From Arthrobacter sp. B1805 (lineage in GTDB: Bacteria; Actinomycetota; Actinomycetes; Actinomycetales; Micrococcaceae), in contig NZ_PJIQ01000003.1 in assembly GCF_002929745.1 (NCBI RefSeq), positions 62,001 through 126,000 of the forward strand: a stretch of DNA of 64,000 bases, read 5' to 3'. The translations under genes were made by a program, and so were the position numbers. Below the pieces are notes generated by a model, which saw only the letters and a list, made by a program, of their open reading frames with translations, did no database searches and was not told the DNA's origin. Shown here piece after piece: positions 29,669-36,729 of this stretch (positions are counted from its first letter, which is position 1; each line of letters begins with the position of its first letter).

Positions 29669-30273
29669 TTGGCTGACGTAGACAGCCCTGAAGCCTCGAA
29701 AACCCGGCTCGACGCCGGCAGTGGCGAGCCGCTGCATCTGCAGCTGCGCGGGCACCTGCGGGCGCAGATCCTGAACCACTCCCTTCCGCCGGGCACCTCG
29801 CTGCCCAGCGAGGCGCAGTTGCAGGTGCGGTACGGGGTGTCCCGGTCCGTGGTGCGCCAGGCCCTCGGTGCGCTGGCTGATGAGGGCTTGATCGAGCGGG
29901 GCCGCGGACGCGGCAGCACGGTGGCCCCGCGGAGGGAACATCACCGCCTCGTGCACCGGACGTCCGGGCTGTCCGCGCAGATCGGGAGTACCGGGGCGGC
30001 TGTCGGCACCGAGGTGCTGTCGCTGACCGTGCAGGACGCCGATGCGTCGACGGTCGGCCCGTCGAGGTGTTCTCGACCTGGCACCAACCCGACCACGTGG
30101 TGTTCGACATCGACATCCAGCGGGAGCCGGCAGCGCCGGCTTCGATGAGCGGTCCGGCGTCGTCCCCTGCTGGTAACGCACCTGACGCGGTAGCGGAACA
30201 GGCCCGCCGGCTCGGTGCCGAGCTGCTTCGCTTTGCCGACCACCTCTCGAAACACGGCGCTAACAGGATTTAG
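29669..30273 (+). pseudogene. GntR/UTRA regulator with internal deletion and frameshift
   Basis: The N-terminal part is a normal GntR winged helix-turn-helix (LHLQLRGHLRAQIL, then SRSVVRQALGALADEGLIERGRGRG), with a TTG start preceded by AGAAGGAG. After about 115 codons, at VQDADAS, the sequence jumps to DGRPVEVFSTWHQPDHVVF in a different frame; this is the last strand of the UTRA domain, followed by a C-terminal tail to 30273. Most of the ligand domain, around 90 residues, is missing and the join shifts the frame at about 30050. The missing segment is what survives in the fragment at 26929-27411. The HTH part alone could still be made as a 159-aa out-of-frame product. Confidence 0.7.
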
Positions 30274-30283
30274 GGGTGCTGCA

Positions 30284-31192
30284 ATGACCAGCTACTGGTG
30301 GGCGAATCAGTCCGACAATTTCGAGCGGGTGCAGGGGACTCTGTGGACCAACTTCGTCGACGCAAGGGGCGCTCGTCGGCCTGGCTCCGCTGCCCTCAGG
30401 AACACGAGCCGTGGCGACGTGGTGTTCCACTGTGACAAGCAGCTCATCAGAACCGTCAGCAGGATCGTCAGCGAACCCGTCGCTACATATCGTCCACCTG
30501 CCTACCAGAGCCGCCAAAGCGGAAACAAAAAAGACGAAGGGTGGTTCGTGCTGGTCGAGTCGCTCGCCACCGACCTGAGAATAGATAGGCGCACGGACCT
30601 GCCGTTCCTTGAGTTAGGTGGCACCGGCCCGCTCAACAGGCTCGGAGGGATGAAGCGGGGCCTATACCTGTCTCCACTATCCGAGAGCGACGCTGAGCAA
30701 CTCCTCACTCTATCCGGCGTCAAACTCGCCGAGATTCCGGAGACGAACTTCGACGAATATGCGGAGCCCCTCTCAGGAGTGGACCCAACCGAGACGGACA
30801 AACTCGTGCTGGCGAAGCGGAGGGTGGAACAGCAGTACCTGCGTCGCGTTCTGCTCGAGGGATCAGAGTTGCGATGTTGCATGTGCCACCGCGAGGTGCC
30901 GGAGAGTTTGCTCGTCGCCGGGCATATCAAACCGCGGTGGGCATGCAGCGAGGAGGAACGCAAAGACTTCGCTGCCGTAGCCATGCTGATCTGCCTGCTT
31001 GGCTGCGACAGTCTGTACGAACGAGGACTGATTGCCGTCAGCGCCACGGGCGATATCGTGCGCTCATCCCGCCCCGTGTCGCCCGACGTCGAGCACTTTC
31101 TGGACGCACTCGCCGGCAACCAGTGCCGCCAGCATAACGACACGACAGCCCCCTCTTTCCGGTGGCATTTCGAGCACACCTTCGTTGGGTGA
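30284..31192 (+). CDS. HNH endonuclease with N-terminal EVE/PUA-like domain
   Basis: The 302-aa protein starts at ATG 30284 with AGGGG eight bases upstream. The first 100 residues (YWWANQSDNF, then GDVVFHC and an IV..PVATYRPP turn) look like an EVE/PUA-type modified-base reader. The C-terminal 120 residues form an HNH nuclease: CCMCHREV (zinc-binding CxxC), AGHIKPRW with the catalytic histidine, and the DSLYERGLI exit helix. The usual N and second H of the motif are replaced in MLICLLGCDSL, so zinc binding or catalysis may differ. Such fusions are typical type IV restriction enzymes. The gene sits at the right end of the defence island. Confidence 0.75.
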   Translation: MTSYWWANQSDNFERVQGTLWTNFVDARGARRPGSAALRNTSRGDVVFHCDKQLIRTVSRIVSEPVATYRPPAYQSRQSGNKKDEGWFVLVESLATDLRIDRRTDLPFLELGGTGPLNRLGGMKRGLYLSPLSESDAEQLLTLSGVKLAEIPETNFDEYAEPLSGVDPTETDKLVLAKRRVEQQYLRRVLLEGSELRCCMCHREVPESLLVAGHIKPRWACSEEERKDFAAVAMLICLLGCDSLYERGLIAVSATGDIVRSSRPVSPDVEHFLDALAGNQCRQHNDTTAPSFRWHFEHTFVG

Positions 31193-31272
31193 AACCACGA
31201 AGGAACCCGCCCTCCCCTGTACCCATACCTATACGGGAGCAGCTATCGCGCTTAGCTCCTTGGCCTGCTGCC

Positions 31273-32193
31273 CTATTGAGGCGCCTCGGGCTGCACGACG
31301 CCAGGTAACGGCTCCGACGGTGGCGGAGCGTCTGATTCTGCAAAATCCTGCAGCGCTCCTCCCCCAAGCCACAGCACCAGAACCAGCAGCACAAGGCGCC
31401 AGAATGCATAAAGGCGGCTCGACCGATTCTTGTGACGTCCTCGATTGGAAGGCCTACCGGAATGACCTCGGGGCATCGGTTGAGACCTGCCGCCGGAAAC
31501 AGGGCGAGCTGCAGCCGCTCGCCGAGCTGCCAGCAGCGGTGACCCAGCTGTCGAACGATCGAGAAGAGCAGTCGTCGCCACCGCTGGGCTCGTCGGCCCT
31601 GTAAGCAGCCCCTGCAGGTAGTGATAGATAGCGGTGACGAAAGGCTGCTCGAGGACTGGTGGCAGCGCCAGCACCGCGGTAGTGAGCTGACCGATTCCGA
31701 CGACCCGCACGCCGGTGCTGGTCGAGCCGACGAGGTCGGGTTGTCCCACCAGACAGATCCACGCCTGTGCCATGCGTCGATGCTGCGGTTCCAATAACGC
31801 AGCTACTGCACCACACTGCTCGAGCGCGGAGGCTGTTTCACGCTTCCGTGTGTAGCCATTCTGAAACAGCTCGTCGTTGCGAAGGCGCACTTCGCCCGAC
31901 CAGTTCTTCGCGTCGATGACGATCACACCCCCAGGGCCGACAGCGATGTGATCGATGTTCGCCTTAGGCCGGCCGGGCCAGTGCACGTCGTGCAGCACGC
32001 ACCACCCCTGAAGCTCGAGCTGACGCAGTTGCTCGCCGACGCGGGCCTCACCGTCCGCACCCGCGAGCCAGGCCTGTTGCGCCTTACGGGCCCGCGCTAG
32101 TTCAGCTTCCAGCTGCTCGAGTTCGGTCTCCAACCGGGAGACCCGCTCACCGATCCGCTGCGCTTGTTCAGCAGCGCCCTGTCCTGCTTCCAC
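31273..32193 (-). CDS. NERD-domain protein with coiled coil and C-terminal membrane anchor
   Basis: This 306-aa protein has an N-terminal coiled coil (about 1-45, heptad-rich in Glu/Leu/Ala), then a NERD nuclease-related domain at about 48-135. The active-site-like residues are GEARVGEQL, NIDHIAVG and VIDAKNW, the last giving the D/E-x-K element. A basic, proline/arginine-rich linker leads to one transmembrane helix (FWRLVLLVLVLWL) near the C-terminus. The GTG start is preceded by GGGGGAGAG. NERD proteins are thought to process DNA. The membrane anchor would place it at the inner face of the envelope. It is convergent with the HNH gene and may be part of the same island. Confidence 0.8.
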   Translation of the reverse strand: MEAGQGAAEQAQRIGERVSRLETELEQLEAELARARKAQQAWLAGADGEARVGEQLRQLELQGWCVLHDVHWPGRPKANIDHIAVGPGGVIVIDAKNWSGEVRLRNDELFQNGYTRKRETASALEQCGAVAALLEPQHRRMAQAWICLVGQPDLVGSTSTGVRVVGIGQLTTAVLALPPVLEQPFVTAIYHYLQGLLTGPTSPAVATTALLDRSTAGSPLLAARRAAAARPVSGGRSQPMPRGHSGRPSNRGRHKNRSSRLYAFWRLVLLVLVLWLGGGALQDFAESDAPPPSEPLPGVVQPEAPQ

Positions 32194-32439
32194 GTTCTCT
32201 CCCCCATAGGTCTGCGGACTAAGCCTAGGAGTGAGGAGGGCTCTGGAGTTGAAGGAAAAGCACAGGAGAACAGCAGGATCTCAACAATCCCCTCCGCAAG
32301 CTGGTTGACGTGCCGCCGTCCTGAGTTTTTTGCCTGACGCTTGCCTGCGTCGGACTGAACGCCGGGCCCACGGGGTTGCCTATGCTTGGCTGGGGCCGCC
32401 GTCGTGCCCGTCATCCTCACCGCCACCCAGGAGCACCGC

Positions 32440-32769
32440 ATGACCTACGAACTGCGCACCTACACCGCCAACCCCGGCAGGATGGACGCCCTGATGGCCC
32501 GCTTCCGCGACAACACCATCGACCTGTTCACCGAACACAACATGAGGAGCCTCGGCTACTGGACACCGGTCGGAACCGACGACGTCCTGGTCTACCTCCT
32601 CGAGCACGACGGCGATCCGAAGGCAAACTGGGCGGCCTTCGCAGCGGACCAGCGGTGGATCGACGCGAAGGCGGCATCCGAGGCGGACGGGCCGCTGACG
32701 GCGACGATCGAGTCCGTACTGCTCGACCCGACCGACCTCTACCCGATCGCGGACGCGAAGCGACGCTGA
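32440..32769 (+). CDS. NIPSNAP family protein
   Basis: A 109-aa protein with the NIPSNAP alpha/beta ferredoxin-like fold: YELRTYTANPGRMDAL at the N-terminus, then MRSLGYWTPV and VYLLEHDG. I chose ATG 32440, which matches the conserved family start, over the longer in-frame start at 32386. The function of NIPSNAP proteins in bacteria is not established. It is single-copy here and followed by a strong GC hairpin at 32808-32838. Confidence 0.85.
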   Translation: MTYELRTYTANPGRMDALMARFRDNTIDLFTEHNMRSLGYWTPVGTDDVLVYLLEHDGDPKANWAAFAADQRWIDAKAASEADGPLTATIESVLLDPTDLYPIADAKRR

Positions 32770-32807
32770 CGCCGCGGGGCCCCAGCAGGCAGCGATCGCC
32801 ACGAAAG

Positions 32808-32856
32808 GGGAGCCCGACCGGTACCGGCCGGGCTTCCCGACGGCCGGGCTTCCCGA
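32808..32856. terminator. Hairpin terminator with 16-bp direct repeat between convergent genes
   Basis: An inverted repeat pairs 32808-32821 with 32824-32838 through GGGAGCCCG and CGGGCTTCCC arms. The 16-bp unit CGGCCGGGCTTCCCGA occurs twice in tandem at 32825-32840 and 32841-32856. It lies between the NIPSNAP gene and the convergent amidohydrolase gene and probably ends both transcripts. Confidence 0.6.
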
Positions 32857-32865
32857 CGGCGGGGC

Positions 32866-34104
32866 CTAGGCGCCGATGTCCCGTCCACCCTGGATGACGG
32901 CACTGATCGACGACTCGGGGTCAGCGAGCACCGTGACGTCGTCGAGCGGGTTCTCGTTCACGATCAGCAGATCGGCGAACGCGCCGGCCGCGATGACACC
33001 GAGCTTGCCCTCGAGGCCGATGAGTTCCGCCGCCGTCAGCGTCGCCGAGCGCAGCACCTCCTGCGCCGTCTGCACCTGGGCTCGGATGCGGAACTCCTCG
33101 CTCTGGTGGATCTGCATGGCGCCCAGCAGATCCGTTCCGAAGACGATCTTCACGCCGCCCTTGTTCGCCCGGTCGAGCGCTTCGAGCCCGGCGTGCAGCA
33201 CGATGTCCACCTTCTCGCGGCTGGCGGCAGGCAGGCCCGCTGCCTCACCGTCGGCCTTCAGGCGTTCGTAGGTGATGAGGGTGGGCACGAGGTACGCGTC
33301 CTTCTCGACGAACAACCGCACGCTCTCGTCGTCGATCAGGTTGCCGTGCTCGATGCAGCGGACGCCCAGGCGCAGACCGCGATTGACCGCGCGTGCCGTG
33401 TAGGCGTGCCCGCAGACGTACCGGTTGGCGCCCTCGGCCTCCTCGACGACGGCGAGGATCTCGCTCTCGGAGAACTGGGTGGAGTCGACACGGTCGGTGG
33501 GCGAAGCGACGCCACCGGAGAGCATCACCTTGATGTGGTGAGCTCCGGTGCGCAGCTGGTCCCGAGCCGCCTTGCGGACGGCGTCCACGCCGTCACAGAC
33601 GATGCCGATGGAAGGGCAGCACTGGTGCGGGTCGATGACGCTCGCACCCATTGACCGCATATCCCCGTGTCCACCGGACTGGGAGAGCGCCTTGCCGCCG
33701 AAGATGACGCGCGGACCCTCGAACAGACCCTCCTCGACGGCCATGGCCACACCGAAGTCCGCTCCGGCGACGTCGCGCACGGTCGTAAAGCCGCGGTGCA
33801 GCATCGCCTTGAGGTTGCGGGACGTGTGCGCCGCGACATAGGTGGGCGACCATTCCGCCATCGACGCGAGGTCGGCGGTCGCCGCCGTGACGTGCACATG
33901 ACCGTCGATCAGCCCCGGCATGACGTACTTGCCGCCGGCGTCGAGAGTCTCCCCCGCGGCACGATCGGCCGGCAGGTCGGCGGTCAGGCCGACCCAGGTG
34001 ATGATGCCGTCCTCCACGAGGATGCTCGAATCCGGGGACGCGCTGCCCTCGGCGATATCGAGGATCGTGGCGTTGGTGATGTGCAACTGTTGTGGGGCGG
34101 GCAT
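32866..34104 (-). CDS. Metal-dependent amidohydrolase (imidazolonepropionase/prolidase-like)
   Basis: This 412-aa amidohydrolase-superfamily enzyme (COG1228 type) shows the metal-binding motif GLIDGHVHV, a conserved IKVMLSGGV lysine region, VCGHAYTARAVNRGL with the second-site histidine, ECIEHGN-type RCIEHGN, and FGTDLLG with the catalytic aspartate. It hydrolyses an amide bond in an unidentified substrate, probably a peptide, an N-acyl amino acid or a related compound. An open frame extends upstream, but the ATG at 34104 begins the conserved N-terminal beta strand and lies next to the RpiR gene's operator. It is divergent from the RpiR regulator and a symporter, which suggests one uptake-and-hydrolysis unit. 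Confidence 0.88.
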   Translation of the reverse strand: MPAPQQLHITNATILDIAEGSASPDSSILVEDGIITWVGLTADLPADRAAGETLDAGGKYVMPGLIDGHVHVTAATADLASMAEWSPTYVAAHTSRNLKAMLHRGFTTVRDVAGADFGVAMAVEEGLFEGPRVIFGGKALSQSGGHGDMRSMGASVIDPHQCCPSIGIVCDGVDAVRKAARDQLRTGAHHIKVMLSGGVASPTDRVDSTQFSESEILAVVEEAEGANRYVCGHAYTARAVNRGLRLGVRCIEHGNLIDDESVRLFVEKDAYLVPTLITYERLKADGEAAGLPAASREKVDIVLHAGLEALDRANKGGVKIVFGTDLLGAMQIHQSEEFRIRAQVQTAQEVLRSATLTAAELIGLEGKLGVIAAGAFADLLIVNENPLDDVTVLADPESSISAVIQGGRDIGA

Positions 34105-34166
34105 GGTGCTCCTCGAGGTGTGATGTGGAATACGCCTGAGCTGATACTCACAACAATCAACCGAAG

Positions 34167-34184
34167 GTGCAACACTTGTTGCAC
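34167..34184. promoter_or_regulatory. Probable RpiR operator between amidohydrolase and regulator genes
   Basis: A perfect inverted repeat of GTGCAAC and GTTGCAC arms with a four-base spacer lies in the 96-bp divergent intergenic region. The same TTGCA core recurs three times upstream of the symporter gene. The most economical reading is a binding site for the neighbouring RpiR-family regulator. Confidence 0.65.
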
Positions 34185-34200
34185 AACCGGAGGGGGCGGC

Positions 34201-35049
34201 ATGGCGCAGATCGCGGAATGGTTCGACGGGCTGGCGCTCGGGCGGAAGGCGAGTCCGGGGATCGAGGCCGTCCTCCTGATCGTGCGCACCGACGCCGGGC
34301 GCGCCTCCTTCATGTCGACGCAGGATCTCGCCTCCCGGGCCAATGTGAACGTCGCTACCGTCGTGCGCGCCGCCCAGTTCCTCGGCTTCTCCGGGTGGTC
34401 CGCGCTCAAGTCGGAACTGCGCCACCGGTATCTTGCATCCCTGACGGCGGAGAAGCTGCTCAGCGAGCGCGTCGTCCCACCCATCGGTCTGGCGGGTTCC
34501 TCCCTCGCCAACGACGCCCGCAACCTGACGCGGCTGGCCGACAGCATCAGCCCCGAGCAGCTGGCCCGGGCCGCGGCCATCATCGCCGCCGCCGACCGGA
34601 CGATCGTCCTGGCGACGGGCAGTTATGCGGCCGCCGGATTCCAGCTGGCGCACGTCGGCCAGTGGATGGGCCGTGACATCGAGCTCCACACCTCCTCGGG
34701 CACCGCGCTCGTGAACCGCCTCCGCATGCTCTCGCCCGGCGACTGCCTCGTGAGCTGCAACCTCTGGCGGGCCAGCAAGTTCGTCCTCGAGGTGGTGCGG
34801 GTCGCGGCTCAGCGCGGCATCCGCATCGTGGCGATCGCGGACCGCCAGACGGCGATCACGGACCTGGCGGAGGAATCCCTGCTGGTGCCGAGCGAGGGCG
34901 TGACGTTCATGCCCTCCACCGTCGCCGCCGTCGCGACTGTCCAGGCGCTTCTGGCCGAGCTCTCCTCCAGCGACCCGGACCGGACGATGACAGCCCTGCG
35001 GGACACCGAGGAACTGTGGAGCGAACTGGACCTCGTCGACCCCATCTGA
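34201..35049 (+). CDS. MurR/RpiR family transcriptional regulator
   Basis: This 282-aa protein has an N-terminal HTH_6 domain (STQDLASRANVNVATVVRAAQFLGFSGW) and a C-terminal SIS sugar-isomerase domain (TIVLATGSYAAAGF, later CLVSCNLWRAS). SIS domains sense phosphosugars or other phosphorylated metabolites. AGGGGGCGGC precedes the ATG. It is divergent from the amidohydrolase and upstream of the sodium:solute symporter, and both promoters hold the same TTGCA-type motif, so it probably controls both. Confidence 0.9.
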   Translation: MAQIAEWFDGLALGRKASPGIEAVLLIVRTDAGRASFMSTQDLASRANVNVATVVRAAQFLGFSGWSALKSELRHRYLASLTAEKLLSERVVPPIGLAGSSLANDARNLTRLADSISPEQLARAAAIIAAADRTIVLATGSYAAAGFQLAHVGQWMGRDIELHTSSGTALVNRLRMLSPGDCLVSCNLWRASKFVLEVVRVAAQRGIRIVAIADRQTAITDLAEESLLVPSEGVTFMPSTVAAVATVQALLAELSSSDPDRTMTALRDTEELWSELDLVDPI

Positions 35050-35090
35050 GCCGCGGGCGCCGTCCGGCCGTGTTTCGTCCTCGTGAAGAA

Positions 35091-35120
35091 TTGCAACAAC
35101 TATTGCATAATCTATTGCAA
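35091..35120. promoter_or_regulatory. Three TTGCA(A/T) boxes at 12-bp spacing upstream of symporter
   Basis: TTGCAA, TTGCAT and TTGCAA begin at 35091, 35103 and 35115, exactly 12 bases apart. They share the core of the palindrome at 34167-34184, so the RpiR regulator probably binds here as a multimer. Confidence 0.55.
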
Positions 35121-35191
35121 TGGGAGCTGGATCACACCAGACTGCTCTGAAGCACCGGCGTCCGCCGGGCATCAGTGAGAGGTTCTCCCCC

Positions 35192-36637
35192 ATGCAACCC
35201 GTGCACGTTCTCATCCTCGTGGGCTACATCCTGCTCATGGTCCTGGTGGGCGCATGGTTCAGCCGCAGGAAGAAGGTCGCCGACGGCGAAGACTTCATGC
35301 TGGCCGGACGCTCCCTTCCGGCGCCCGTCCTCGCCGGCACCCTGCTGGCGACGTTCGTCGGCTCCGGCTCGATCATCGGCGGCGCAAGCTTCGTCTACAC
35401 CTACGGTCCCGTAGCCGGCATCTTCTTCTTCGCCGGCACCGTGGTCGGCATCATCTGCCTGTACTTCATGGCCACGAAGGTCCGGCGGCTGTCGCACCAC
35501 ACCATCCCCGAGATGCTCGAGGTGCGCTTCGGCAGGCCCGTGCGCATCATCGCGACCGTCATCATCCTCGTCGCGTTCGTGGGCATCACCGCCTACCAGT
35601 TCACGGGCGCCGGCTCGATCCTGAGCATCATCACGCCCCTCAGCACCGCCCAGGGAACGATCGTCGCGGCCATCCTCATCACGTTCCTCGCCCTCGGCGG
35701 CGGGCTGAAGTCCGTGGCCTGGACCGACTTCATCTCCGTGATCATCATCGTCCTCGCGCTCGTGGGCACGCTGGCCGTCGTGTTCATCGCCGACGTCGGC
35801 GGCATCGGCGGCTACGTCGACCGCCTCGACCCCGCCCTGACGTCGCTGACCGGAACCCTCACCCCAGTGCAGCTGCTGGGCTACTTCCTGCCCCTGTTCC
35901 TGCTCATCCTCGGTGACCAGAACATGCACCAGCGACTGGCCGCCGGCCGGAGTGAGGGCACGGCCCGCAAGGCGACGATCGGCTTCTTCGTCGGCGCCGT
36001 CGTTCTCCTGGGCACGATCATCCTGCTGGCGTCGTCGTCGTCCTTCCTGCTGCCCGACATCGAACCCGGACAGGCAATCCTCGGCCTCGCGGGCACGGAT
36101 TTGGTGCCGCTGGGTATCGGCGGACTCCTGCTCGCCGGCGCCTTCGCGCTGATCGTCACGACGGGTTCGTCCTACCTGCTCACCTGCTCGGGCAACATCG
36201 TCTACGACCTCGTGCTCCAGCGCCGCAACAGCTCCCGCGATCCGCAGCGTGCCCTGAAGCTCGGCCGCTGGGCCGTCCTCGCGGTGACCGTCCTCGCCTA
36301 CGTCATGGGACAGTTCTTCCCGAGCGTGCTCGCCCTGCAGATGTACGCGTACACGATGTACGGCGTGGCCATCACCCCCGTGGTCCTGGCCGCCCTGTTC
36401 TGGAAGCGCGCCACGTCGTGGGGCGCGATCGCCGGGATGGTCGTCGGCGGCATCGCGACCGTGGTCTGGCAGTCCTCGGGCCGGGCCGCCGAGATCAACG
36501 CCGTCGTGGTCGCCCTGCCCCTCGCGGTCGCGGCCCTGGTGATCGTGAGCCTCGTGACGCGCCGGTCGGTACCGCACGACAGCGACGACGCAGGAACGCC
36601 GTCGACCGCACCCCCGCTGGAGACCAGGGCCTCCTAG
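35192..36637 (+). CDS. Sodium:solute symporter (SSS family)
   Basis: This 481-aa integral membrane protein has about 13 predicted transmembrane helices. The N-terminus (ILVGYILLMVLVGAWFSRRK, then DFMLAGRSLP) and the GSGSIIGGASFVYTYG segment are typical of solute:sodium symporters, and the sodium-site region ALIVTTGSSYLLTCSGNIV is present. Substrates of the family include sugars, amino acids, pantothenate and carboxylates; this one cannot be told. I use ATG 35192 with GAGAGG upstream; a longer ORF from 35120 would overlap the operator boxes. It likely imports the substrate for the nearby amidohydrolase. Confidence 0.9.
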   Translation: MQPVHVLILVGYILLMVLVGAWFSRRKKVADGEDFMLAGRSLPAPVLAGTLLATFVGSGSIIGGASFVYTYGPVAGIFFFAGTVVGIICLYFMATKVRRLSHHTIPEMLEVRFGRPVRIIATVIILVAFVGITAYQFTGAGSILSIITPLSTAQGTIVAAILITFLALGGGLKSVAWTDFISVIIIVLALVGTLAVVFIADVGGIGGYVDRLDPALTSLTGTLTPVQLLGYFLPLFLLILGDQNMHQRLAAGRSEGTARKATIGFFVGAVVLLGTIILLASSSSFLLPDIEPGQAILGLAGTDLVPLGIGGLLLAGAFALIVTTGSSYLLTCSGNIVYDLVLQRRNSSRDPQRALKLGRWAVLAVTVLAYVMGQFFPSVLALQMYAYTMYGVAITPVVLAALFWKRATSWGAIAGMVVGGIATVVWQSSGRAAEINAVVVALPLAVAALVIVSLVTRRSVPHDSDDAGTPSTAPPLETRAS

Positions 36638-36674
36638 AACTCCGGGGCCGATGACGGGCCGACCGGCAGAGACG

Positions 36675-36715
36675 CAGAAGATCCCCCGGCGCAGCGCGCG
36701 CCGGGGGATCTTCTG
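36675..36715. terminator. Bidirectional terminator
   Basis: A perfect 18-bp inverted repeat (arms 36675-36692 and 36698-36715, beginning CAGAAGATCCCCCGG) with a five-base loop sits between the convergent symporter and 5'-nucleotidase genes. The A/T ends of the arms supply a U-tract in both directions. Confidence 0.85.
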
Positions 36716-36729
36716 TGTCGGGTGGAGGA

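Noticed and set aside
1-32200. DISARM drmC (phospholipase-D-like) gene or a BREX pglZ gene
   Set aside because: I looked for HxK-type PLD motifs and alkaline-phosphatase-like proteins near the operon and found none, so the system cannot be called complete DISARM or BREX.
34105-35214. Upstream in-frame extension of the amidohydrolase to 782 codons
   Set aside because: The extension covers the RpiR gene on the other strand and the operator; the conserved enzyme begins at 34104.
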